64,000 nt of DNA from Paracoccaceae bacterium (GTDB lineage Bacteria; Pseudomonadota; Alphaproteobacteria; Rhodobacterales; Rhodobacteraceae), in NCBI GenBank assembly GCA_030066905.1, contig JASJAR010000004.1:167412-231411 (forward strand), read 5' to 3'. Below, piece after piece: positions 35,311 to 44,374 of the stretch. Below the pieces are notes generated by a model. It saw only the letters and a program-made list of their open reading frames with translations. It was not told where the DNA came from and searched no databases. How positions within the stretch are numbered: position 1 is the stretch's first letter; each line of letters begins with the position of its first letter. The position numbers and the translations under genes were made by a program.

Positions 35311-36879
35311 TCAGTTCACGGTGACCCAGCGCAGGATGAAGAAGTTATCGGGCCGTTGGGTCAGCTCGATATTGTCCCGCGTCCCCCAGACGAGCGGCTG
35401 GACGTAGAGCGGCACATAGGCGTGTTCGCCTTGGTAGATCGCGGTGACCTCATCGAGCATCGCCTGCCGCGCGGCCGGGTCGATCTCGGCAAGGATCATC
35501 GGCAAGAGCTCGTCGAGCCGGGCGTTGGAATAGCCGCCGAAGTTCCACGACCCGAGGCGCTTCTCCTCGTTCGGGGTCGAGGCGAGGAAGCGCAAGGGGT
35601 GCTCGTGGTCGAGCGAGCCTCCCGGAGACCAGCCGAGGAGATACATGTCGAAATTGTCGGCCCGAAGCTCCGGCCAGTAGTTCGACACCGGCATGGCGTT
35701 GAGTTCGGCCTCGATGCCGACCTGCGCGAGCATCGCCGTGATCGCCTGGCAGACGGCCTCGTCGTTGGGGTAGCGGTCGTTCGGGCACATCAGGCCGAAG
35801 CCGAACCCGTCGGCATAGCCCGCTTCGGCAAGAAGCGCCCGGGCCGCCTCGGGGTCGTAGTCGGGCCGCGCCGCATTGGTCGCGGAGTAGCCGCTGAGGG
35901 CCGGTGTGACGAGCTGGCTCGCCGGCTCGGCGCTGCCCCGCCAGATCGTCTGGAGAATGGCGTCGACATTGATCGCCTTGGCTACCGCTTCGCGCACCCG
36001 AACATCCCGAAACGGGTTGGGCGCGCCCGCGCTCGCGCCGTATTTCAGCGTGTCCGCCTCATGAGAAAAGCCGAGCATGATCGTCCGGGTCTCGATTCCG
36101 CGGATGACATTCACCCCATCGGTCGCTTCGAGCCGCGCGGCATCCTGGATCGGGACGGGTTCGACGAAATCGACATCGCCCGAAAGCAGCGCTGCGACGG
36201 CGGTGGCGGGGTTCTGGATCGGGGTGAAGGTGGCTGTGGTGATGTTGTGCTCGGCTGTGTCCCACCAGTTTTCGTTAGGCACCAGCGTCGTCGTGAGGCC
36301 CGGCTGGCGGTCGGCCAGCATAAAGGCGCCGGTCCCGTTGACGTTGAGCGTGGCGTAATTGCCCGCTTCCTTGTCGGGCCGGGTGGCGTTGTTCGCCTCC
36401 GCCCAGCCCCGGTCCATCATCATCCAGTTGGCGATGGAGGCCGGAAAGAGCGGGTTCGGCGCGTTGGTGTAGAACTCGACCGTGAAGTCATCGACCACCC
36501 GCACCTCGGTCACCGGCGAGAACCAGCTTCGCACGTCGGCGGTTTCATCCGAGGCCCGCTCGTAGGAGAAGAGCACATCATCGGCATCGAAGGTCGCGCC
36601 GTCGTGGAAGGTCACCCCCTCGCGGAGAGTGAACCGCCACCCTTCGCCCGCACCAATCGGCTCCCAACTTGTCGCGAGCGACGGCTCCAGCGTCATGTCC
36701 TTCGACATGCGCACCAGCCCGTCATAGACGTTGTTGAGGAACCCCAGGACCGGGGCGGAGCTGACCGCATGGGGGTCCATCGTCTGAGGGTCGGTCTGGC
36801 CGGCCCAGCGGAACTCTTCTGCCGAGGCCGTTCCGGCCATCAGCGCGGTCGCCAGAAGGGCGGTTGTGGTGCGCAGCAT
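35311..36879 (-). CDS. ABC transporter periplasmic substrate-binding protein (SBP family 5), copy 1
   Basis: The 522-aa product has a signal peptide (MLRTTTALLATALMAGTASAEE). It is SBP_bac_5 (LEPSLATSWEPIG, FTLREGVTFHDGATFDADDVLFSYERA, VREAVAKAINVDAIL), the family binding peptides, opines or plant-derived solutes. It contains LMCPNDRYPNDEAVCQAITAMLAQVGIE, shared with copy 2. The start is ATG 36879. It is immediately upstream of the permeases. Confidence 0.92.
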   Translation of the reverse strand: MLRTTTALLATALMAGTASAEEFRWAGQTDPQTMDPHAVSSAPVLGFLNNVYDGLVRMSKDMTLEPSLATSWEPIGAGEGWRFTLREGVTFHDGATFDADDVLFSYERASDETADVRSWFSPVTEVRVVDDFTVEFYTNAPNPLFPASIANWMMMDRGWAEANNATRPDKEAGNYATLNVNGTGAFMLADRQPGLTTTLVPNENWWDTAEHNITTATFTPIQNPATAVAALLSGDVDFVEPVPIQDAARLEATDGVNVIRGIETRTIMLGFSHEADTLKYGASAGAPNPFRDVRVREAVAKAINVDAILQTIWRGSAEPASQLVTPALSGYSATNAARPDYDPEAARALLAEAGYADGFGFGLMCPNDRYPNDEAVCQAITAMLAQVGIEAELNAMPVSNYWPELRADNFDMYLLGWSPGGSLDHEHPLRFLASTPNEEKRLGSWNFGGYSNARLDELLPMILAEIDPAARQAMLDEVTAIYQGEHAYVPLYVQPLVWGTRDNIELTQRPDNFFILRWVTVN

Positions 36880-36942
36880 GTCGCTCTCCCTGTTCGGATT
36901 TCGGCTTTCACGCGGTGTGACAGCCTGCCGCAGAACGCACAA

Positions 36943-36966
36943 GCCGCTCACCTGATTGTGAGCGGC
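36943..36966 (-). terminator. Hairpin after the second binding-protein gene
   Basis: GCCGCTCA pairs with TGAGCGGC around CCTGATTG, about 50 nt past the 37017 stop. No T-run; probably an mRNA 3'-end stabiliser or partial terminator between the two binding-protein genes. Confidence 0.5.
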
Positions 36967-37016
36967 CTGGCAAGTCGGGTCCGTTGCCGGAGGAGCCCCC
37001 GGCGACCGGCGCGCGG

Positions 37017-38606
37017 TTACGACGGGTCGTTCACGCTCGCATGCTTGATCATCGGCTGGTTCTCGGGGTCGACCTCGATGCCGATATTCGTGCCCATCGC
37101 CCAGTTCAGCACCTGGTGGTGGATCGGGATGTAGAGCTGCTCGTCCTGCACGACCCGCCAGATATCGGCGATATCGGCGTTGCGCGCATCGAGATCGGTG
37201 TTCGATGCCAGCGAGATGATCTTCTCGTCGAGCATGTCATTGTCGAACCCGGTGCCGTTCCAGGTGCCGATGCTCTCTTCGCGACCATGGACGAGGAAGT
37301 TGAAGATGTATTCCGAATCGTAGGTCGGCACGCCCCAGCCCAGCATGTAGAAGTCGGTCTGCCCGTCGGTGATGAGCGGGAAGTGCTGGGCCTTCGGCTT
37401 GGCGTCGAGGTTCACGGTCACGCCGATCTGGCCGAGCATGCCGACGGCCGCCTGACAGATCGCTTCATCGTTGATGTAGCGGTCGTTCGGGCAGTCGAGC
37501 CGGATCGTGAACCCGTCTTCATAGCCCGCCTCGGCCATCAGCGCCTTGGCGGCCTCGATATCGGTGGAGCTTTCGCCGTCCATCTGTGCCGTCCAGCCGT
37601 TGACGAAGGGCGGAGCGATCATGCCGGCGGGCTGCGACTGGCCGCGCATCACGACCTGCTGGATGGCATCGCGGTTGATCGCCATCGACATCGCCTTGCG
37701 CACGCGCACATCCGCCAGCGGGTTCGCCCCGTCGATATTGTCGGCTTCGATGTCGTCGGCCCCCTGGTTCATCCCGAAGAAGATCACCCGGTTCTGCGGC
37801 GCCTGTTTGACGACGAGCCCGTCGGCGCTGTTCACCCGCTCAAGGTCCTGCACCGGCACGTCTTGCAGGAAGTTGATCTCCCCCGAGAGAAGCGCTGCAA
37901 CCCGGGTCGCGGCGTTCTGGATCGGTGTGTGGACGATCTCCTCGAAGGCCATCGGGAACTGGTCGCGGCCCCAGTACTCTGCGTTGATCTCCATCACCGT
38001 GCGCACGTCGGGCTCGCGGCTCACCAGACGGTAGGCGCCGGTGCCGTTGACGTTCGTCGTGGCATAGGTGATCTCGCCGCCCTCGAAATCCTGCACCTTC
38101 ACGGTGTTGTTCGCCTCGGTCCAGTCCTTGTCCATGATGAAGAGGTCGGTGAGGTTCGCCGGCAGGATCGGGTTCGGCCCGTCGGTGACCATCTCGACGG
38201 TGTAGTCGTCGACTGCGCGGATTTCGACGATGGAGTTCAGAAGCTCCTTCATATCGGACGTCGGCGTCTTGGCGCGCTCGTAGCTGAAGACGACGTCTTC
38301 GGCAGTGAAGTCTGCGCCGTCATGGAATTTCACCCCCTGGCGGAGGTTGAACACCCAGACGTTCCGGTCGTCCGGGCTCGGCGCCCAGTCGGTGGCGAGC
38401 GCCGGCTCGAAGGCACCGGTGACGTCGCGGATGATGAGCGGTTCGTACATCTGGTGACGAATGGTGTGGGTCTGGCCTTCGTTCTGCGAATGCGGATCGA
38501 GGGTCAGCGCGTCGCCTGCGCTCGCCCATCGCAGCGTTTCGGCGGAAGCCGGCAGCGCGACAGAGGCGAGGAGAGCGGCGAGAACGGCCTTTTTTGCAAT
38601 GCTCAT
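37017..38606 (-). CDS. ABC transporter periplasmic substrate-binding protein (SBP family 5), copy 2
   Basis: The 529-aa product has a signal peptide MSIAKKAVLAALLASVALPASAE. It is paralogous to copy 1 along its length (LDPHSQNEGQTHTIRHQMYEPLIIR, FNLRQGVKFHDGADFTAEDVVFSYERAKTP, LDCPNDRYINDEAICQAAVGMLGQIGV). It is first of the ABC gene set. Two binding proteins with one permease pair suggest two ligands for one transporter. Confidence 0.92.
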   Translation of the reverse strand: MSIAKKAVLAALLASVALPASAETLRWASAGDALTLDPHSQNEGQTHTIRHQMYEPLIIRDVTGAFEPALATDWAPSPDDRNVWVFNLRQGVKFHDGADFTAEDVVFSYERAKTPTSDMKELLNSIVEIRAVDDYTVEMVTDGPNPILPANLTDLFIMDKDWTEANNTVKVQDFEGGEITYATTNVNGTGAYRLVSREPDVRTVMEINAEYWGRDQFPMAFEEIVHTPIQNAATRVAALLSGEINFLQDVPVQDLERVNSADGLVVKQAPQNRVIFFGMNQGADDIEADNIDGANPLADVRVRKAMSMAINRDAIQQVVMRGQSQPAGMIAPPFVNGWTAQMDGESSTDIEAAKALMAEAGYEDGFTIRLDCPNDRYINDEAICQAAVGMLGQIGVTVNLDAKPKAQHFPLITDGQTDFYMLGWGVPTYDSEYIFNFLVHGREESIGTWNGTGFDNDMLDEKIISLASNTDLDARNADIADIWRVVQDEQLYIPIHHQVLNWAMGTNIGIEVDPENQPMIKHASVNDPS

Positions 38607-38772
38607 TGTGAGTCCCCGTTGGTTTTTTGCGATGGGTCAGTGTTTGACAGTTTACCCGCGACCTCAAGTCCTAACGCTGCGGCCCCCGGGCGGCGGCGGA
38701 TCCGGGAGGTGCTGGCGTCGGCGCGAAAGGGCGCGATTCGGGGAGGGTGGCCAGCAGCCGCGGTTCGGCGCG

Positions 38773-39834
38773 TCAGGCCCCAGATTGCCCCATGGCGGTC
38801 ACCCGACCGCAGAGCTCTTCGGCCACCGCGAGCCCGCGGCAAGTCGCCACCGTCAGGCCGGGCAGGACCATCCATTCGAGCATCCACGCCGCTCCCGACC
38901 GCTCCTGTTCGTGAACCATCGCCCCGTGCATCGCCGACATCTGGGCGGCGCTGTACCGCGCCAGCGTGGCCAGCAACTCCGCCTCGACCGGGTTGGCCTT
39001 GTGGGGCATCGACGAAGAACCGCCGCCGCCCGACAGAGCGATCTCGTCGATCCCCTGCTGCGCCATTAGGCAGATGTCCTGCCCGATTTTTCCAAGGCTC
39101 CCGCCGAGGGTTGCGAGGCTGCCCGCATAGGCGATGAGCCCCCCGCGGTCGGTATGCCAGGCGGCGGTGGCCGAGCCGAGCCCAAGGTCGTGGGCCATGG
39201 CATCGGCCACCTCCGCTTCATGGGGCGCCCAGTCTGCGCGGGTGCCCACCGGACCGCCAAGTTGCAGCACCTCGACGCCGTTACGCAGGGCCGAAAGCCG
39301 CCGCCGGGCCGCGGCGAGGGAGCGGGCCCAAGTCCCGATCCGGTCGGCCACGGTGATCGGCTGCGCCGCCTGCATTCGCGTGCGGCCCATCAGGGCATTG
39401 GCGCCGAACCGATCGGCGAGCGCGCCGAGCGCCGCCTCCAAGCCGTCGATCCGCCGCAGCGCGATGGCCGAGATGTCTTTCAGGGTCAAAGCCAGTGCGG
39501 TGTCGAGAACGTCCTGCGAGGTCGCACCGGTATGGATGGCCGTGCCATGGTCCGGGAACGCCGCCCGGAGCGCGGCCACAAGCGACGGGATCGGTACGCC
39601 GTCGCGCTTCGAGCCTGCCGCGAGGTCTGCAAGGCCCGGCGCGAAGCTTGAAACATGCGCGGCGGCTTCCCTGGCCAGTTGGCCATCCACGAGCCCCGCC
39701 GCTCCCAGCGCCCGCGCCAGCGCGGCTTCGAAGGCGAGATAATGGGCGATCTGGCGGTCGCCGCTCCAGGCCGCGCGGGTGTCGTCATCGCCGAAGAGCG
39801 GCCCGAGCCAGGGGTGATCGAAAACCGAGATCAT
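38773..39834 (-). CDS. pcaB: 3-carboxy-cis,cis-muconate cycloisomerase-like enzyme
   Basis: The 353-aa fumarase/aspartase-superfamily enzyme has the signature GGGGSSSMPHKANPVEAELLA, AIHTGATSQDVLDTALALTL and MGRTRMQAAQPITVADRIG, closest to PcaB. PcaB makes gamma-carboxymuconolactone from the product of PcaHG, which is encoded 13 kb away at 52828-54159. It is shorter than many PcaB proteins (about 450 aa). Start ATG 39834. It sits between the TRAP permease and the ABC binding proteins, same strand. Confidence 0.85.
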   Translation of the reverse strand: MISVFDHPWLGPLFGDDDTRAAWSGDRQIAHYLAFEAALARALGAAGLVDGQLAREAAAHVSSFAPGLADLAAGSKRDGVPIPSLVAALRAAFPDHGTAIHTGATSQDVLDTALALTLKDISAIALRRIDGLEAALGALADRFGANALMGRTRMQAAQPITVADRIGTWARSLAAARRRLSALRNGVEVLQLGGPVGTRADWAPHEAEVADAMAHDLGLGSATAAWHTDRGGLIAYAGSLATLGGSLGKIGQDICLMAQQGIDEIALSGGGGSSSMPHKANPVEAELLATLARYSAAQMSAMHGAMVHEQERSGAAWMLEWMVLPGLTVATCRGLAVAEELCGRVTAMGQSGA

Positions 39835-39922
39835 GGTTCCACGAATGGGCCTCGGCCCGCGCCTTGGCAAGGGGCTGTCCGGGCGCGCGTTGGCCGAGCG
39901 CCAGGCCGGCGGACCGGCGCGC

Positions 39923-41230
39923 TCATCGCCCGAGCATCGTGTCCGGCAGGAAGAGAGCGATCTGGGGGAAGGCCACGAGAAGGGCCACGCAGACCGCCAT
40001 CGCCAGCCAGAACGGCAGGATGCCCTTATAGACCTCGCCGAGCGGCACATGGGGCGCCACCCCCTTCACGACGAACACGTTCAATCCCACCGGCGGGCTG
40101 ATCAGCCCCATTTCGAGCACCACCACCATGATGATCCCGAACCAGATCGGGTCGTAGCCGAGTGTGGTGATGATCGGCAGCACGATCGGCACCGTCAGCA
40201 CCATCATCGCGAAGCCTTCCATGAAAGTGCCGAGGATGATGTAGACCACGATGATGACGAGAAGGATCGCCAGCGCCGGGATCGCGAGTTCCCCGACGGT
40301 ATTGGCAAGGTTCACAGGGATCCGGGTGAGCGCGAGGAAGGGGGCGAAGAAATGCGCCCCGATCAGGATGAAGAAGACCATCGCGGTCGTCTTGATCGTG
40401 TCGAGAAGCGCGGCGAAGAACTTCGCGATTGTGAGCCGGCGGGTCCAGAGCGAATGGGCGAAGGTCAGGAAAGCGCCGACGGCGGCGGCCTCCGTCACGG
40501 TGAAGATGCCCGCGTAAATGCCGCCGATCACGATCAGCACAACGAAGATCAGCGCGCCCGAGTTCATCAGCACCTTAAAGCGCTCAGCCATCGGAATGCG
40601 CTCGCCCGGAGGCCCAGCGTTGGGGTTGAGAATCGCGACGATGAAGACCGTGGCGACGAAGAGCACCGTCAGAAGCAGCCCCGGCAGGAACCCCGCCAGA
40701 AAGAGCCGGCCCACCGATTGTTCGGTCAGAAGCGCATAGACGATCAGCACCGTCGAGGGCGGGATGAGAATGCCGAGCGTGCCGCCCGCGGCGATAGAGC
40801 CGGTGGCGAGTTTCGGGTCATAGCGGTAGCGCTCCATCTCGGGCAGCGAGACCTTGCCCATGGTCGCGGCGGCGGCGATGGAGGAGCCCGACAGGGCGGC
40901 AAAGCCGGCACAGGCCATGATCGTCGCCGCCGCAAGGCCCCCCCGGCGGTGGCCGACCCAGGCATAGGCAGTCCGGTACATGTCCTGCCCCATGCCCGAG
41001 ACACTCGCGAAGGCGCCCATCAGCACGAAGAGCGGGATCACGCTCAGCGTATAGACCGCCGAGTAGGAATAGGCGAAGGAGCCGAGGTTGTTGAGCGCGG
41101 CGGTGCTGGAATTCAGAACCGCGATGCCGCCCGCGCCGACAAGCATCATCGCCACGCCGATAGGCATGCGGATGGCAAGCAGCACGAAAAGGGCGGCGAA
41201 GCCGAGAATGCCGGCGAGGGTTGGGTCCAT
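39923..41230 (-). CDS. dctM: TRAP transporter large permease (DctM)
   Basis: The 435-aa membrane protein of the DctM/ArsB fold has FALMGAF-like PLFVLMGAFASVSGM, CAGFAALSGSSIAAAATMGKVSLPEMERYRYDPKLATGSIAAGGTLGILIPPSTVLIVYALLTEQSVGRLF and LEMGLISPPVGLNVFVVKGVA. It couples solute uptake to sodium. Its start overlaps the DctQ stop by one base. Confidence 0.95.
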   Translation of the reverse strand: MDPTLAGILGFAALFVLLAIRMPIGVAMMLVGAGGIAVLNSSTAALNNLGSFAYSYSAVYTLSVIPLFVLMGAFASVSGMGQDMYRTAYAWVGHRRGGLAAATIMACAGFAALSGSSIAAAATMGKVSLPEMERYRYDPKLATGSIAAGGTLGILIPPSTVLIVYALLTEQSVGRLFLAGFLPGLLLTVLFVATVFIVAILNPNAGPPGERIPMAERFKVLMNSGALIFVVLIVIGGIYAGIFTVTEAAAVGAFLTFAHSLWTRRLTIAKFFAALLDTIKTTAMVFFILIGAHFFAPFLALTRIPVNLANTVGELAIPALAILLVIIVVYIILGTFMEGFAMMVLTVPIVLPIITTLGYDPIWFGIIMVVVLEMGLISPPVGLNVFVVKGVAPHVPLGEVYKGILPFWLAMAVCVALLVAFPQIALFLPDTMLGR

Positions 41231-41733
41231 CAGGGTGTCTCTTCGGCCTTTTGTGTCGGGCGGAGCGCCTTCAGCGCGTCAAGCAGCAGCACGGCGGCAA
41301 AGAGCCCCGCCGAGACCGCGATGGCGAATTGGAACGGCGCCTTCGGGATGCCCATCATGTTGGTCGCATCCCCGTAGGACAGCCCGTCCACCGCATGTTT
41401 CCAGCTCTGCCAGGCGAGGATCGCGAGCAGGACCGCACCGAGGATATGCACCAGCGCATTGAGCCAGCGCATCGACGGCCGGTCGAGCGCCCGCGAGAAA
41501 ATGTCGACGGCCACATGGCCGCGGGTGATCGCCGTATAGGGCAGCCCGCAGGCGACGATGACCGACATCGCAAGCTCCGTCATCTCGAAGCCGCCCCGGA
41601 AGGGGCGACCGAAGAAGTAGCGCATGACGATCTCGTAGATGATGAGAAGGGCCAGGGCAGCGAGGACGAGGCCCCCGGCATAGGCCAGGAGCCGCAATCC
41701 CCGTTCCAGCCCGCGCTCGATCGTCTCAAGCAT
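41230..41733 (-). CDS. dctQ: TRAP transporter small permease (DctQ)
   Basis: The 167-aa protein has four membrane helices and typical EIVMRYFFGRPFRGGFEMTELAMSVIVACGLPYTAITRGHVAVDIF. It is the partner of DctM, between DctP and DctM with 6-nt and 1-bp spacing. Confidence 0.93.
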   Translation of the reverse strand: MLETIERGLERGLRLLAYAGGLVLAALALLIIYEIVMRYFFGRPFRGGFEMTELAMSVIVACGLPYTAITRGHVAVDIFSRALDRPSMRWLNALVHILGAVLLAILAWQSWKHAVDGLSYGDATNMMGIPKAPFQFAIAVSAGLFAAVLLLDALKALRPTQKAEETP

Positions 41734-41739
41734 CGTGGC

Positions 41740-42777
41740 CTAGTTCATCTCGATGCCGGCAACCGCGAGAAGCGCGGCGCCGTCGATGCCTTGGGCCGAC
41801 ATGTCTTCGAGCCACTGCTCGTAGATCGGCGCCAGAGCGGCGCGGAGCTTATCCTGCTCCTCTTCAGAGAACTCGATCACTTCCTTGCTGTCGTCGGTGC
41901 GCACGAAGGCGATGCTTTCGGCCGCCCTGTCAAGGTAGAACTGCGTCGCGCGGCGGCTCCATTCCTCGCCCGTCAGCCGGTCAATCACCTCCTGATGCTC
42001 AGGGGCGAGGGAATTGTAGCTGTCTTCGTTCATCACGATGGCGAACTGCGAGCGCCCCATCGTCGGGCCCATGATGGTGTAGTAATCGGCCACCTCATGC
42101 ATCCGGAAGTCGAGGATGGTGGTGAAGGGCACCAGCGCCCCGTCGATCACGCCCCGTTCGAGCTGTGGGTAAAGCTGGGGGATCGGCATGGCCACCGGCG
42201 TGCCGCCGAGGACTTCGATCTGCCCCGCCTGGGCCGCCGAGGGCGAGCGCAACAAGAGCCCGGCGATGTCTTCGACGGTCCGTACGGGTTTGTCGCGGGT
42301 GTAGATGCCGACATCGTCCGCCGCCCAGAGGCCGAGCACCTTCACGCCGTCATAGTCGCCGTCGAGGTAGCCACCGTCGTGCAGGTCCCACAGAAGTTCG
42401 GTCGCCGCCATCCCGTCGGGCCGGAGGCCGGGCAGTTCGAGCATCTGGGTGCGCGGGAATTGCGCCGAGGTGTAGCCGGGCAGGCTGAACACCATATCGA
42501 CCGTGCCGTCGGCGGCCTGGCGCATCAGTTCCGGCGCCTTCCCGCCGAGCTGCATCGACGGATAGGGCGTCAGCGTGACCTCACCGCCGGTTTCCTCGGC
42601 GATCTGTTCGGCCAAAGGCTGGATGATCTGGGTGTAGATGATGTGCCCCGGCGGCACGAAAGTATGGAGCCTCAGTTCGGTCTGAGCGGTGGCGGTGCTG
42701 GCGGTCGCCACCCCGAAGACCGCCGACAGCCCGATGGCGGCGGCCAGCGTTCCCTTAAACGTCTGGTGTTCACTCAT
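41740..42777 (-). CDS. dctP: TRAP transporter solute-binding protein (DctP)
   Basis: The 345-aa protein has a signal peptide ending near TATAQ. The DctP domain has LRLHTFVPPGHIIYTQIIQPLAEQIAEETGGEVTLTPYPSMQLGG and the carboxylate-binding region VEDIAGLLLRSPSAAQAGQIEVLGGTPVAMP (the usual conserved Arg is R182 by position). Ligand is probably an organic or aromatic acid given the neighbours. GGAGG precedes the ATG. Confidence 0.93.
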   Translation of the reverse strand: MSEHQTFKGTLAAAIGLSAVFGVATASTATAQTELRLHTFVPPGHIIYTQIIQPLAEQIAEETGGEVTLTPYPSMQLGGKAPELMRQAADGTVDMVFSLPGYTSAQFPRTQMLELPGLRPDGMAATELLWDLHDGGYLDGDYDGVKVLGLWAADDVGIYTRDKPVRTVEDIAGLLLRSPSAAQAGQIEVLGGTPVAMPIPQLYPQLERGVIDGALVPFTTILDFRMHEVADYYTIMGPTMGRSQFAIVMNEDSYNSLAPEHQEVIDRLTGEEWSRRATQFYLDRAAESIAFVRTDDSKEVIEFSEEEQDKLRAALAPIYEQWLEDMSAQGIDGAALLAVAGIEMN

Positions 42778-42909
42778 ATTGCATCCTCCCTTGGATTTTC
42801 AGTGGCATGCGAGGTCCTGTTGAACGTGAATCTAGGCGCGGCTGGCCAATTGCAAAGCAATTCCTCGCCGGGTTGGAGGGTGAAGAAGGGGCAGGTTGCC
42901 GGCCCCGTT

Positions 42910-44100
42910 TCACACCCGGCTCACTTTCAGTTTCGTCTTGAGATCGGTGCGGCAGAAGGCGTGCAGAAAGCAGGTGCGTTCCGAAACGTCGAGCATGTCG
43001 CGCGCGACGTCGTCGCTCTCGGACGTCTGCAAATGAACATGCGTTTCGACCGGGTCGGCCTGACCCGCCTTGCCAGTGCCGCCCGACGCGCCGCCCAGGG
43101 AGAAATGGGTATCCTGGACAATCGAGTAATGCGGCAGATCGAGCTTCTCCATCGACGCCATCCGGCCGAACTGGGTCATGAAGCAGAACCCGATCCCGGC
43201 AGAGATGAAGCTGACGGCATCGGGCGCACGGCCCTGGCCCCCCGCACTGGGCGCCTCTTCGCTGAGAAACCGGAAAATCGAGCCATGGGGGCTGTAGAGA
43301 TGCTGTTCGATCTCCTTGATCCCGTCCTCGTGCAGCGTGCAGATCGCGGCCGGATTGAGTGTGCGGTCCTGTTCGTCGGTCAGGCTCGACGCAGCGGCGG
43401 CGGTGCCTTTCCTGACCTCTTTTTTCGGTGACATGCCGCGTCGCTCGATCAGCGTCAGATCGGTCGGTGCCGGTTCGGGCGCCGCGCCCGAGGGGTCGGG
43501 AACGACCGGCGCATCGAGGGCGATGGCCTCGCCGGTCTCGATCTCCGCGCCGTTGCGGGTCAGCGTGAAGAGGCTCGGCAGCACGCCGCGCATCAGCCCG
43601 TTGAGCGGCGAGGCATGGACGGCATTCATGAGCAGTTCGTTGAGCGCGGCGTCGTCGAGGTCGCAATCGACCTCCACCTCGAGCTCCACCGGCAACGCCC
43701 CGCCGGTCATCGTCCGCTTCCGCATCGAGCCCTGCATCGTGTAGTAGTTGTTCTGGATGAGCCGGAGCTTTCTCAGCGCCACGTTCTGTTGCGCCGCCAG
43801 GGCCGTGATCTCGTTCATGTAGCTCGCGATCATCCCCGTTGTCAGGAATGCCAGCGGGCAGGGGGCGGCGTCATGGCCGCTGAGATAAGCGCCCTCATCG
43901 GAGACGAGCCGCCACATCAGCCCCGAGCGTGCCGAGACCACCAACGCCTCCTTCTGAAAGCCCGAGAACGACCGGACCCATGTCCGCACCGCTTCCCCGC
44001 GTCGCAGGGCGGGGGGCGCAAGGCCGACGGCGTTGGGGTTGGCGACGGCGAAGAACGGGGCGATGCCGCTCTCGGCAATGATGTTTTCTCCGAGTTTCAA
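42910..44100 (-). CDS. Tandem double OsmC-domain protein
   Basis: The 396-aa product has two OsmC/Ohr-like halves. The first (about residues 45-200) keeps one cysteine (AAPCPLAFLTTGM) but has NAVHASPLNGLM where the second would be. The second half (about 260-396) has both: GIGFCFMTQFGRMASM and SERTCFLHAFCRTDLK. OsmC proteins reduce peroxides with a cysteine pair. The start is TTG 44100 with AAGGAG 8 nt upstream. It lies between the LigM-like gene and dctP. Function in this setting is unknown. The 274-bp gap upstream shows no gene. Confidence 0.75.
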   Translation of the reverse strand: MKLGENIIAESGIAPFFAVANPNAVGLAPPALRRGEAVRTWVRSFSGFQKEALVVSARSGLMWRLVSDEGAYLSGHDAAPCPLAFLTTGMIASYMNEITALAAQQNVALRKLRLIQNNYYTMQGSMRKRTMTGGALPVELEVEVDCDLDDAALNELLMNAVHASPLNGLMRGVLPSLFTLTRNGAEIETGEAIALDAPVVPDPSGAAPEPAPTDLTLIERRGMSPKKEVRKGTAAAASSLTDEQDRTLNPAAICTLHEDGIKEIEQHLYSPHGSIFRFLSEEAPSAGGQGRAPDAVSFISAGIGFCFMTQFGRMASMEKLDLPHYSIVQDTHFSLGGASGGTGKAGQADPVETHVHLQTSESDDVARDMLDVSERTCFLHAFCRTDLKTKLKVSRV

Positions 44101-44374
44101 GCGCGTATCTCCTTTGGGGCGGCGCGATCGGGGCCGCGGAACGGGGATGTGGGAACGGGGGCGCGGTTCGACGGCGGCCGACCGCCTATCCGAATTGGAC
44201 CGCTTGCGAGGCAAGACGGGATGCCGGTTCTGCGTGGCTCGGCAATGCCGGGGCAGGTGTTGCGGAAGCACGACCGTGCCCCGAAACGCTGGACGGGGTG
44301 CGTCGCGGGGGCCTCGGACCAACCGCAATTGGCGGCCTCCGGCGAACCGGGCGCCGTGGTTTGGTGTGTGGCGG

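Noticed and set aside
36984..39137. Long plus-strand open frame of about 717 codons opposite the second binding-protein gene
   Set aside because: Antisense to a clear SBP-5 gene with signal peptide; product is His/Asp/Arg-rich without any domain.
41221..43431. Long plus-strand open frame of about 736 codons opposite the TRAP genes
   Set aside because: Shadow of dctQ, dctP and the OsmC gene; no start signal or recognisable motif.
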